Of a stretch of DNA of 64,000 nucleotides, positions 1 to 8,392 are shown piece by piece. The translations under genes were made by a program, and so were the position numbers. How positions within the stretch are numbered: position 1 is the stretch's first letter; every line of letters starts with the position of its first letter. The stretch spans positions 545,780 through 609,779 of the forward strand of contig CM001167.1 of NCBI GenBank assembly GCA_000212915.1. The letters run 5' to 3'. The stretch is from Bacteroides coprosuis DSM 18011. Its GTDB lineage: Bacteria; Bacteroidota; Bacteroidia; Bacteroidales; Bacteroidaceae. The notes under the pieces were generated by a model that saw only the letters and a list, made by a program, of their open reading frames with translations, did not search any database and was not told the origin of the DNA.

Positions 1-253
1 AAAAGAAAAGAGTGAAATGGTTGGGGTTACTCATACTGAACCTACCGTAGATTTAGGAAAATACTTAGCTAGGGCTCAAAAACAAGGGAGAGAGATTCAT
101 TATTTACCTCCTTATCGTCCTGAGCATCAGTTGAAGCTTATGGATTTGTTGGGTATTAAGCCAGCAGCTCAAAAAGCTTCGTATAAATTTATGGAAGCTA
201 TCTGTAATCAAAGGATCTATAAATCGGATGAAGAGTTAGCTGAAATAGATAAG
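1..253 (+). pseudogene. pepP: Aminopeptidase P (M24), N-terminal-side fragment
   Basis: The reading frame is open from the window edge and encodes part of the N-terminal, non-catalytic domain of the Bacteroides-type Xaa-Pro aminopeptidase. The stretch IHYLPPYRPEHQLKLMDLLG and the end EELAEIDK match my memory of that family, where EIxKAxxxTAxMHIAAMKM follows. Here the frame instead runs into antisense sequence of the phosphate transporter gene, adds about 13 unrelated residues (SPSFSHSPIRSM at the end) and stops at 292. The continuation, K-A-C-N-V-T-A-Q-MHIAAMKM, lies on the reverse strand ending near 4592. I infer that an inversion cut the gene. The true start is upstream of the window. Confidence 0.85.
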
Positions 254-1902
254 TCTCCAAGTTTTTCACACTCACCTATTAGGTCCATGTAATAAACTCC
301 AGTTTGGTAGTCATATTCTTTATTGTTCACATCAAGAATATTCTGGTTTTTTAGTTGACTTCTATAATTATTAATTTCATTCTCAATGTTGTATGACTTA
401 TTAATGTCGGCACTTGTATAGTGATCATCTCTTTCCAGAACAACAATCATCTGTGTCAAAGCATCATTAGTCAATTTCATCATAAAATGAATATGGTCAT
501 ATTGTTTCTCTGTAAAGTCGGTACCTGCTTGACGCTTTCTGTTGATTGTCCTAGCCAAGTTATAACAACTATCTCCAATACTTTCTATCTCTGTGACTTC
601 ACGAAGCATTGTTCTAATTCTTAATTTACTCTCAGAGCTTAATCTACCATCTGATACTTGATTCAAATAGTTTGCTATTTCTAGCTCCATGTTATCACTT
701 ATATTTTCATACTTTTCAATTCTGCTATAAAGTTTAGTGAACTCATCATCATCCTCTGTATGAAGCAATTCTCTGACCATACCATACATACGATGGATTC
801 TTTCTGAGAACAAATGTATTTCTTTATGTGCTTGAAGGATTGATAGTTCAGAGGTGGATAACATACCACCAGTAATATAACGTAATCTTGGTTCATCTTT
901 ATCATCCTCTTTAGGACGGATAAAGAAGCATACTGTCTTTTCAATAAACTTAACCAACCAAATGAGTAGAAGAACATTGCAGACATTAAAGATAGAGTGA
1001 AATGCAGAAAGTTGATAAGAAATCAATGTTTCTTGACTTATATCGGGAGAAGTAACTTTACCTACAGCCCATTCAACAAACTCCATAAATGGATGGAATA
1101 TTAACAATACCCATATAACTCCAAACACATTAAAGACAAAGTGAGCAAAAGCGGCCCTCTTGGCCTGGGAATTAGCAGTAAGAGCAGCTAAGTTGGCTGT
1201 AATAGTAGTACCAATATTTTCTCCTAATACCAAGGCAGCTCCAAGTTCAACACTAATCCAGCCATTCACACACATAACAAGAGTAATAGCCATTGTAGCA
1301 GCTGAAGCTTGAACTACAACTGTCACTATTGTACCTATAAATAGAAACAATAGGATAGAAAAAAATCCCATATCTGTATAGTTCTGTACGAACGCCAGCA
1401 TATCGGGATTCTCGGATAAATCAGGAGCACTATCTTTCAGACTTGTTAGCCCCATAAAAAGGAATGCAAAACCAAAAAGGAATTCTCCTACATACTTACG
1501 GTTACTCTTTCCTGAAAAGATTAACGGTAAAGCTATTGCCAGTATAGGCAGGACAAAGGCATTTACATCAACACTAAAGCCTCCAATAGATATTAGCCAA
1601 GCTGTTACTGTTGTACCAATATTGGCACCCATTATAACACTAATTGACTCTGCCAAGGTTAGAAGTCCTGCGTTAACAAAACTAACTACCATTACTGTTG
1701 TTGCGGAAGAAGATTGTATCAAGGCTGTAATAAGGACCCCGGTTAACACTCCTGTCACTCGGTTAGTGGTCATCGCCGTCAGAATACTTCGCAAGCGGTC
1801 TCCAGCAAACTTCTGCAGCCCTTCACTCATTATTTTCATCCCATATAGGAATAATCCTAAGGATCCAATGAGCTTTAATAAATCGTTAAATGAATAATCC
1901 AT
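217..1902 (-). CDS. Na+/phosphate cotransporter family protein (NptA/PhoU type), 3' end replaced by inversion
   Basis: Membrane Na/Pi-cotransporter II family protein, predicted to import phosphate with sodium. It has two internal repeats: QSSSATT near residue 63 with GANIGTT after it, and later VVQASAATMA with GENIGTT. About eight membrane segments are followed by a cytoplasmic PhoU-like helical domain from about residue 340. The native frame holds to ECEKLGD near position 255; the last 11 or so residues (LSISANSSSDL) are antisense aminopeptidase P sequence. The real C-terminus, LFINVVEASGDLREKKSV, sits on the other strand at 4588-4644. Only the extreme C-terminus is lost, so the protein could still work. 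It is divergent from the nucleoside kinase gene, with 83 bases between them. Confidence 0.88.
   Translation of the reverse strand: MDYSFNDLLKLIGSLGLFLYGMKIMSEGLQKFAGDRLRSILTAMTTNRVTGVLTGVLITALIQSSSATTVMVVSFVNAGLLTLAESISVIMGANIGTTVTAWLISIGGFSVDVNAFVLPILAIALPLIFSGKSNRKYVGEFLFGFAFLFMGLTSLKDSAPDLSENPDMLAFVQNYTDMGFFSILLFLFIGTIVTVVVQASAATMAITLVMCVNGWISVELGAALVLGENIGTTITANLAALTANSQAKRAAFAHFVFNVFGVIWVLLIFHPFMEFVEWAVGKVTSPDISQETLISYQLSAFHSIFNVCNVLLLIWLVKFIEKTVCFFIRPKEDDKDEPRLRYITGGMLSTSELSILQAHKEIHLFSERIHRMYGMVRELLHTEDDDEFTKLYSRIEKYENISDNMELEIANYLNQVSDGRLSSESKLRIRTMLREVTEIESIGDSCYNLARTINRKRQAGTDFTEKQYDHIHFMMKLTNDALTQMIVVLERDDHYTSADINKSYNIENEINNYRSQLKNQNILDVNNKEYDYQTGVYYMDLIGECEKLGDLSISANSSSDL
244..252 (+). 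repeat. Left breakpoint repeat of the inverted segment
   Basis: AATAGATAA here is an inverted match, with one mismatch, to TTATTTATT at 4588-4596 (reverse complement AATAAATAA). Both breakpoints fall inside this 9-base core, where aminopeptidase P sequence switches to transporter sequence. Confidence 0.75.
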
Positions 1903-1985
1903 CTACTATTTCAATTGATGATTGTTGCTATTTTAGCAATTTTTCTCTACTTTGCTTACACTTATAACTCCTAAATTAAGAATAT

Positions 1986-3659
1986 ATGAAGCAATCGGTA
2001 CAAATATATTGCAAAAATAACAATATCTATAGAGATTTCCCCATAGGTTCTACACTTTTGGAAATTTATAAAGGTTTTAAATTAGATTTTAAACATCAAG
2101 TTGTCAGTGCAAAAGTAAATAATAGAATAGAAGGTTTACGCTACAAAGTTTACAACAATAAGGATGTAGAATTTCTAGATGTTAGAGACTCTTCTGCAAT
2201 GAGAACTTATGTAAGATCTCTCTGCTTCGTCTTATACAAAGCAGCTAGAGAACTTTTTCCAAGCAGTAAATTGTATGTTGAACACCCTGTTTCGAAAGGC
2301 TATTTCTGCAATTTAGAGATAGGAAGAGAAATAACTTTGGAAGATATCGACTTGCTAAAAAAAAGAATGCAAGAAATTATTGATGCAGATATACCCTACT
2401 ACAGAAAAGAGTGCAGGACAAAAGATGCTATGAAGTTGTTCGCAGAAGAAGGTATGACGGACAAAGTTCGATTATTAGAGACTTCTGGATCTATCTATAC
2501 TTATTACTATGAATTAGGAGGAACCATCGATTATTATTATGGTAATCTGTTGCCTAGTTCTGGATTTATCAATGTATTTGATATCATGAAATATTATGAT
2601 GGAATCTTACTTCGAATTCCAAACAAGAATAATCCTGAAGAGGTAGATGAGCTGATTAAACAGGAGAAGATGTTAGATGTTTTTAAAGAGCATATACAAT
2701 GGCATGAAATTATGGGAGTCAGAACTGTTGGCGACATGAACCTCGCTTGTAAAAGAGGTCATGCTACTGACTTAATTAACGTAGCCGAAGCCCTACAAGA
2801 AAAAAAAATATCTCAGATAGCAGATGATATATACAACAGAGGCTCTAATGGTAAACGCATTAAACTAATTTTAATTTCAGGTCCTTCATCTTCTGGAAAA
2901 ACAACATTTAGCAAAAGATTAACCATACAGTTAATGACCAATGGACTAAAGCCTGTTTCTATCTCACTAGATAACTATTTTGTAGAAAGAGAAGATACAC
3001 CAAAAGATGAAAATGGTGATTATGATTATGAATCTCTTTATGCTCTTGACTTAAAGCTTTTTGAAGAACAACTTCAAGCTTTATTAAGAGGAGAAGAAGT
3101 AAAGCTCCCGACATTTAATTTTTCTACTGGAAAAAAAGAGTATAACGGTAACACCTTAAAGCTTAATCAAAATTCTGTGTTAATTTTAGAAGGGATACAT
3201 GCTCTGAATCCTGAGCTAACAGCTCATATACCTCGAGAAAATAAATATATGGTATATGTATCTGCTCTTACTACTATTGCAATCGATGACCATAACTGGA
3301 TTCCGACAACAGACAATCGCTTAATTCGCCGAATTATCAGAGATCATAATTATAGAGATTATTCAGCTGAGGAAACTATCGGTAGATGGCAAAGCGTAAG
3401 ATCTGGAGAAGATAAATGGATCTTCCCTTTTCAAGAAAATGCAGATGTCATGTTTAACTCAGCTCTGCTTTTTGAGTTAGCAGTATTAAGACAATATGCA
3501 GAACCCATACTTATGTGTGTACCTCGGAATGATCCAGCTTATTCAGAAGCATATCGTCTCTTGAAGTTCTTAAAGTTCTTCCACCCTATTCAAGATAAAG
3601 AAATACCACCCACATCTTTATTAAGAGAATTCTTGGGAGGTAGTAGTTTTGATTATTAG
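1986..3659 (+). CDS. Nucleoside (uridine-type) kinase with ThrRS-like N-terminal region
   Basis: A 557-residue protein with a C-terminal phosphoribulokinase/uridine kinase domain. The P-loop GPSSSGKTT starts near residue 299, followed by the substrate region SLDNYF and the LILEGIHALN strand. The first 280 residues resemble the TGS and second additional domains of threonyl-tRNA synthetase (TGS-like start, then EHPVSKGYFC in the middle). This architecture is known for an uncharacterised nucleoside kinase family in Bacteroidetes, Firmicutes and Thermotogae. The likely reaction is ATP-dependent phosphorylation of a nucleoside; the exact substrate cannot be read from sequence. The gene lies wholly inside the inverted segment and is intact. 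A strong hairpin terminator follows. Confidence 0.85.
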   Translation: MKQSVQIYCKNNNIYRDFPIGSTLLEIYKGFKLDFKHQVVSAKVNNRIEGLRYKVYNNKDVEFLDVRDSSAMRTYVRSLCFVLYKAARELFPSSKLYVEHPVSKGYFCNLEIGREITLEDIDLLKKRMQEIIDADIPYYRKECRTKDAMKLFAEEGMTDKVRLLETSGSIYTYYYELGGTIDYYYGNLLPSSGFINVFDIMKYYDGILLRIPNKNNPEEVDELIKQEKMLDVFKEHIQWHEIMGVRTVGDMNLACKRGHATDLINVAEALQEKKISQIADDIYNRGSNGKRIKLILISGPSSSGKTTFSKRLTIQLMTNGLKPVSISLDNYFVEREDTPKDENGDYDYESLYALDLKLFEEQLQALLRGEEVKLPTFNFSTGKKEYNGNTLKLNQNSVLILEGIHALNPELTAHIPRENKYMVYVSALTTIAIDDHNWIPTTDNRLIRRIIRDHNYRDYSAEETIGRWQSVRSGEDKWIFPFQENADVMFNSALLFELAVLRQYAEPILMCVPRNDPAYSEAYRLLKFLKFFHPIQDKEIPPTSLLREFLGGSSFDY

Positions 3660-3681
3660 CTAGTTTTAGACAAGTAAGTAT

Positions 3682-3715
3682 ATAAGAAAAGGAGGGCATT
3701 CCCTCCTTTTCTTAT
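3682..3715. terminator. Bidirectional terminator between nucleoside kinase and pepP fragment
   Basis: Perfect stem AAGAAAAGGAGGG / CCCTCCTTTTCTT with a CATT loop and A/T-rich flanks on both sides. It separates two convergent genes. Confidence 0.85.
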
Positions 3716-3734
3716 TATAAAAACTCATTAAAGT

Positions 3735-4592
3735 TTAGCGAATTGCTTCAACTTCTTCCGTAGTTAGTGGAACATATAATGATCCCATTCGACGTGCACC
3801 ATCTTTAGTAATCACATAATCTTCTTCATTACGGATACCTCCAAAATCTTTATATGTTTCAAGGACATCATAATTAATAAAATCTACAAACTTATTTTGT
3901 CCTCTCCAAAGATCAATTAAATCAGGAATGAAATAAATACCAGGTTCAATAGTAAACACAAAACCAGGTTCTAGTTCACGAGCTAATCGGAGAGATTTAC
4001 GTCCAAACTGAGTACTTTTTTTTCCTCCAGCATAACCTACTAATTCTTCTCCAAAATTCTCCATATCATGCACATCAAGGCCCATCATATGGCCTAAACC
4101 GTGGGGATAGAACATTGCATGCGCACCTTCTCGTACAGCATCTTCTGTATTCCCCTTCATCAAACCTAAATCTTTCAGGCCATCTACCATAACACTAGCA
4201 GAAAGGTCATAAACAGATTCATAGCTCACACCAGGTTTTAAAGCCTTAACAGATTCAAGATGCATTCTATTCTGAATATCATAAACAGCTTTCTGACGTG
4301 CTGTAAATGTCTTATCTACTGGAACTGTTGATGACATATCACCCGCATAACCCATTTCAGTTTCACACCCAGCATCAATTAAGAATAATTGACCCGACTT
4401 AGCAGTATTCCCATGATAATGATTGTGCAGAGTTTGCCCATTAATAGTGGCTATTGTAGCAAAAGATAATTCATAATTATTTCTTGCCGCTACAGCTTCC
4501 ATTTCGGCTACTACTTCATATTCTTTCATGCCTGGACGCAACATTTTCATTGCGGCTATATGCATTTGAGCAGTTACATTACAAGCTTTATT
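3735..4592 (-). pseudogene. pepP: Aminopeptidase P (M24), catalytic-domain fragment
   Basis: This holds the complete pita-bread catalytic domain of the aminopeptidase P cut at 253. The metal ligands are visible: Asp in LIDAG, Asp in GYAGDMSST, His in HGLGHMMG, Glu in TIEPGIY and Glu in IRNEEDY. Upstream of the first ATG (4565) the frame stays open with K-A-C-N-V-T-A-Q, exactly what should follow EID in the left fragment. The N-terminal domain is missing, so a product starting at 4565 would be a bare catalytic domain with no obvious promoter. Family members are about 455 residues; this piece gives about 285. A second, intact M24 peptidase lies at 37489-39261. Confidence 0.88.
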
Positions 4593-4596
4593 TATT
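4588..4596 (+). repeat. Right breakpoint repeat of the inverted segment
   Basis: TTATTTATT is the inverted partner of AATAGATAA at 244-252. Transporter C-terminus coding sequence runs rightwards from here, and aminopeptidase P sequence runs leftwards on the opposite strand. Confidence 0.75.
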
Positions 4597-4644
4597 AACG
4601 TAGTTGAGGCTAGTGGCGATTTGAGAGAAAAGAAATCAGTTTAA
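4588..4644 (+). pseudogene. Orphaned C-terminus of the Na+/phosphate cotransporter
   Basis: Eighteen codons (LFINVVEASGDLREKKSV) then TAA. They read on directly from ECEKLGD of the transporter that now ends near position 255 on the reverse strand. No start codon or ribosome binding site belongs to this piece. It is followed at once by the terminator at 4668-4702, which presumably served the intact transporter gene. Confidence 0.8.
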
Positions 4645-4667
4645 AATAAAATATTCTCTACTTCATA

Positions 4668-4702
4668 TAAAAAGCCTGTCTAAATTTAGATAGGCTTTTT
4701 CT
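4668..4702 (+). terminator. Rho-independent terminator (of the original transporter gene)
   Basis: Stem AAAAAGCCTGTCTA / TAGATAGGCTTTTT with a short AT loop and a T-rich tail, 24 bases after the orphaned transporter stop codon. Confidence 0.8.
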
Positions 4703-4721
4703 TTTGTCTTCAGATTGTAAT

Positions 4722-4752
4722 AAAAAAGGTAAACTGAGCAGTTTACCTTTTT
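4722..4752. terminator. Terminator downstream of rubredoxin gene
   Basis: Perfect stem AAAAAAGGTAAACT / AGTTTACCTTTTTT around GAGC, directly after the rubredoxin stop on the reverse strand; symmetric enough to act in both directions. Confidence 0.8.
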
Positions 4753-4757
4753 TCTAT

Positions 4758-4922
4758 TTAACCTTCATAAGGTTCAAAATCTTCTTTTCCTACTCCACAT
4801 AGTGGACAAACCCAATCGTTTGGAATATCTTCAAAAGCGGTACCTGGATCAATACCTGAATCTGGATCACCTAGTTCTGGGTCATAAACATACTCACATA
4901 CTACGCAAATGTACTTTTTCAT
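4758..4922 (-). CDS. Rubredoxin
   Basis: A 54-residue one-iron electron carrier. It starts [20 protein letters not shown]. The iron-binding cysteines form two pairs: C6-x2-C9 (CVVC) and C39-x2-C42 (CPLCG). The typical [22 protein letters not shown] core is complete. Rubredoxins pass electrons in the cytoplasm, often to rubrerythrin or other oxygen and peroxide reductases; a rubrerythrin gene is present at 21917. The gene is monocistronic, with its own terminator and about 200 bases of spacer shared with the divergent P-ATPase gene. Confidence 0.95.
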   Translation of the reverse strand: MKKYICVVCEYVYDPELGDPDSGIDPGTAFEDIPNDWVCPLCGVGKEDFEPYEG

Positions 4923-5061
4923 AACTTGTTAATTTATTTGTAATTCTAATGTTAAAACAATGCTAAGGGAAATATGTTCTATATAGATTAAAAATCTGTA
5001 CAAAAATGGAGCATTAAACCCTCCCTTAACTCGGTCAAATATAATAATAATAAGATTCTTT

Positions 5062-5095
5062 ATTGTTTATATACTCGATATAAATTGTATTTTTG
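5062..5095 (+). promoter_or_regulatory. Putative promoter of the P-type ATPase gene
   Basis: TATTTTTG at 5088-5095 fits the Bacteroidetes -7 box TAnnTTTG. ATTG at 5062-5065 is a weaker -33 box, 22 bases upstream. Confidence 0.5.
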
Positions 5096-5121
5096 TAATA
5101 CTAACAAGAATTGTTTTTAAT

Positions 5122-7746
5122 ATGGAAAGAGCTGACACACTGCTTAAAAATGGTCTAACTTCTAAAGAGGTAGAAGAGAGTAGATCCAAGTATGGATTAA
5201 ATCAACTAACTCCAGTTAAAAAAGTCTCGTTATGGCAGCTCTATTTGGATAAATTTAAAGATCCAATCATCCAAATTCTACTAGTTGCAGCCTGTTTTTC
5301 TTTGATCATTTCGTATATCCATAGTGATTATATTGAAACATTTGGGATTTTTATGGCTATTATCTTAGCCACAACTATCGGTTTCTATTTTGAATACGAT
5401 GCCAATAAAAAGTTCGATTTACTAAATGCTGTTAGTGATGATGTGACTGTTAAGGTTCTTCGTGATGGCAAGGTGCAGCTTGTAGGACGAAAAGAAATCG
5501 TTATTGGAGATGTTGTTGTTCTTGAACAAGGTGAAGAGGTTCCTGCTGATGGCACTCTACTAGAAGCTGTATCTCTTCAAATAAATGAGTCATCTCTAAC
5601 GGGTGAGCCAGTCATAGATAAATTTACTGATAAAGCTTTATTTGATGAAGAAGCGACCTATCCTTCTAATCGTGTATTGCGAGGAACAATGGTTTTAGAT
5701 GGTCATGGAATCTTTGTAGTTGATAAAATAGGTGATGATACAGAAATTGGAAGAGTAGCAAAACTGACTAATGTTGATAGTGAAGTTACTACGCCTTTAA
5801 AACAGCAACTTACTAAATTGGCAAAGTTTATTGGAAAGATAGGTTTTACAATAGCAGGTTTAGTTTTTGTTGTTTTTACAGCTCGAGATCTTTATTTCTT
5901 TTTTCAAGTAGAAGCACTTGATAGCTGGCCTCAATTTTTAAAAGTTGCCGAAATTGTCTTGAAGTATTTTATGGTGTCTGTTACACTACTAGTTGTTGCT
6001 GTGCCAGAAGGCTTACCAATGAGTGTTACTCTTAGTTTAGCTTTGAATATGAAGCGTATGCTTCGCACAAATAATTTAGTTCGTAAAATGCATGCTTCTG
6101 AAACAATGGGAGCGATTACGACTATTTGTACAGATAAAACGGGTACACTTACACAGAATAAAATGACTGTAGCATCTGTTCATAAGTGTTCATTACCTAG
6201 TGGAGATGGTCTTCTTTCTGAAAACATGGCTTTAAACTCAACAGCCTATCTATCTGAAGAAAATGGCAAAGTAGAGGGAATTGGTAACCCTACAGAAATA
6301 GCACTTTTAAATTGGTTATACAAAGAGAATATTGATTATAAAGAACTACGTGAGTCTGTGGAAATAATCGACCAATTGCCCTTCTCTACGGAGAGAAAAT
6401 TTATGGCTACTTTTGTTAAATCTAGAGTACTTAATAAAAAAGTTCTATACATAAAGGGAGCTCCTGAAGTCGTATTAAGACATTGTGCTATTGATTATGC
6501 AGAAAAGGCTCAGATAGAACAGACATTGGTCTCATTACAATCTAAAGCTATGCGTACACTTGCTTTCGCTTATATAGTATTAGACGGCGATGTAGCTATA
6601 GATCTAAAAGATATATCACTTTATAAAGAATTGGAATTAATAGGTTATGTAGGTATAACAGACCCTATTAGAGAAGAAGTACCTGCAGCTGTAGCATCAT
6701 GCCTTTCTGCGGGAATTAATATTAAAATAGTAACTGGAGATACACTTGTTACAGCTCGCGAAATAGCTCGTCAAATAGGACTTTGGAAAGAAGATACTCC
6801 TATGGAAGCGAGTATTACTGGTCCAGAATTTGAACAATTAACAGACGATGAAGCGAGAGAGCGTGCACCAAAACTCTTGATTATGTCTAGAGCACGACCA
6901 ACAGATAAACAGCGTTTGGTTAAATTATTGCAAGATAAAAAAGAAGTTGTGGCTGTTACAGGTGATGGAACTAATGATGCTCCTGCTTTAAACTTTGCGC
7001 AAGTAGGTCTGTCTATGGGATCGGGTACAGCCGTTGCCAAGGAAGCTAGTGATATAACATTACTAGATGATTCCTTTAATAGTATCAGTACTGCTGTTAT
7101 GTGGGGACGCTCACTTTATCAAAATATTCAAAGATTTATCGTCTTTCAATTAACAATCAATTTATTAGCATTATTATTAGTATTGTTAGGGGGTATTACC
7201 GGAGCAGAACTTCCATTAACTATAACTCAAATGTTATGGGTAAATCTTATTATGGATACTTTTGCAGCATTAGCTCTAGCTTCTATACCTCCAAGTATAG
7301 ATGTAATGAAAGATAAGCCTCGCAAATCTACCGATTTTATTATAACTAGAACAATGGGGCGTACTATTCTTAGTATAGGCATGATCTTCTTAGCTATATT
7401 ACTAGGGATGCTGTATTATTTTAAAGGATTACCAGAAGGATTAACTACTTATCATTTGACATATTTCTTTACATTCTTTGTGTTCTTACAGTTTTGGAAC
7501 TTATTCAACATGAGAGTTTTCGGTACTAATCATTCTACTTTTTATGGATTGTTTAGTTCAAAAGCCTTTTGGTTAGTTTCAATCTTGATCTTTGTAGGTC
7601 AATTAATTATTGTGGAATATGGAGGAGCTGTTTTCCGCTGTGAACCATTGACTTTTTCGTCGTGGATGGAAATAATAGGATTAACATCTCTGACTCTTTG
7701 GATTGGAGAGGGTATTCGAATGATTAAGAGACTTAAAACTAGATAA
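5122..7746 (+). CDS. Calcium-type cation-translocating P-type ATPase (P2 family)
   Basis: Inner-membrane cation pump of 874 residues. The actuator motif LTGEP is near residue 159, the phosphorylated Asp is in DKTGTLTQNKMTV (about residue 338), the hinge is GDGTNDAPAL (about 614), and PEGLPMS lies in M4 (about 295). M6 carries NLIMDTFAALALAS, the Asn/Asp pair expected at site II of PMCA-like Ca2+ pumps. The N-terminus has the short cation ATPase N domain, and the C-terminal membrane helices end with the protein, with no long regulatory tail. The most likely substrate is Ca2+, exported at ATP cost; Na+ or Mn2+ cannot be excluded. Two cytoplasmic genes follow closely and may be cotranscribed. 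Confidence 0.9.
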   Translation: MERADTLLKNGLTSKEVEESRSKYGLNQLTPVKKVSLWQLYLDKFKDPIIQILLVAACFSLIISYIHSDYIETFGIFMAIILATTIGFYFEYDANKKFDLLNAVSDDVTVKVLRDGKVQLVGRKEIVIGDVVVLEQGEEVPADGTLLEAVSLQINESSLTGEPVIDKFTDKALFDEEATYPSNRVLRGTMVLDGHGIFVVDKIGDDTEIGRVAKLTNVDSEVTTPLKQQLTKLAKFIGKIGFTIAGLVFVVFTARDLYFFFQVEALDSWPQFLKVAEIVLKYFMVSVTLLVVAVPEGLPMSVTLSLALNMKRMLRTNNLVRKMHASETMGAITTICTDKTGTLTQNKMTVASVHKCSLPSGDGLLSENMALNSTAYLSEENGKVEGIGNPTEIALLNWLYKENIDYKELRESVEIIDQLPFSTERKFMATFVKSRVLNKKVLYIKGAPEVVLRHCAIDYAEKAQIEQTLVSLQSKAMRTLAFAYIVLDGDVAIDLKDISLYKELELIGYVGITDPIREEVPAAVASCLSAGINIKIVTGDTLVTAREIARQIGLWKEDTPMEASITGPEFEQLTDDEARERAPKLLIMSRARPTDKQRLVKLLQDKKEVVAVTGDGTNDAPALNFAQVGLSMGSGTAVAKEASDITLLDDSFNSISTAVMWGRSLYQNIQRFIVFQLTINLLALLLVLLGGITGAELPLTITQMLWVNLIMDTFAALALASIPPSIDVMKDKPRKSTDFIITRTMGRTILSIGMIFLAILLGMLYYFKGLPEGLTTYHLTYFFTFFVFLQFWNLFNMRVFGTNHSTFYGLFSSKAFWLVSILIFVGQLIIVEYGGAVFRCEPLTFSSWMEIIGLTSLTLWIGEGIRMIKRLKTR

Positions 7747-7751
7747 AATAG

Positions 7752-8387
7752 ATGATGAAAACAGAAGAGAGGATACGTAATATTGTTTTTGATTTAGGTG
7801 GAGTCTTAATAGATATAGATCCAGAAAGATGTGTCCATCGTTTTGAAGAGCTAGGCGTAAAAGAGGCTGCTAAATTTATGGCAGCTGAAGATTTTAAAGT
7901 CATATTTCAACGTTTTGAGCGAGGAGATATTGATGCCAATGAGTTTAGAAGCTTTATACGGTCTAAAAATGAGGTTCTAAAAGATGTTTCTGATGAAGAT
8001 ATTGATTATGCATGGAATGGGATGCTTATTGGTATACCTCGATATAAACTCGATTTATTGTTAGAGTTACGATCTCACTATGTTGTATTTTTACTAAGTA
8101 ATACCAATAGTATTCATTGGCAGTGGGCACTAGATAATCCTTTTCAATATAGAGGATTCAGAGCTGAAGATTTTTTTGAACAGGAATACCTTTCGTTTCG
8201 TTTAAGAACATGTAAACCAGAAATCACTATCTTTGAGCGTGTTTTAGAAAATGCCAATATTGAGCCTCATGAGACACTCTTTATTGATGATCGTCCAGAA
8301 AACACAAAAGCAGCAGAAACTTTAGGTATAAAAACATATACCCCAAAAGCCAATGAAGATTGGAGCTTTTTGTTTGACAATGAATAA
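7752..8387 (+). CDS. HAD-family phosphatase (subfamily IA, YihX-like)
   Basis: Cytoplasmic HAD hydrolase of about 211 residues. Motif I is VFDLGGVLIDID, motif II LLSNTN, the lysine lies in CKPEITIF, and motif IV is LFIDDRPEN. The all-alpha cap sits between motifs I and II, as in sugar phosphatases such as YihX (glucose-1-phosphate phosphatase). The natural substrate is not evident. Two ATGs are adjacent; the second (7755) is equally good. The gene starts 5 bases after the P-ATPase stop and ends 5 bases before ribF, so the three are probably one transcript. Confidence 0.85.
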   Translation: MMKTEERIRNIVFDLGGVLIDIDPERCVHRFEELGVKEAAKFMAAEDFKVIFQRFERGDIDANEFRSFIRSKNEVLKDVSDEDIDYAWNGMLIGIPRYKLDLLLELRSHYVVFLLSNTNSIHWQWALDNPFQYRGFRAEDFFEQEYLSFRLRTCKPEITIFERVLENANIEPHETLFIDDRPENTKAAETLGIKTYTPKANEDWSFLFDNE

Positions 8388-8392
8388 CAATT

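Noticed and set aside
699-986. 95-residue reverse frame inside the phosphate transporter
   Set aside because: Out-of-frame shadow of the real gene on the same strand.
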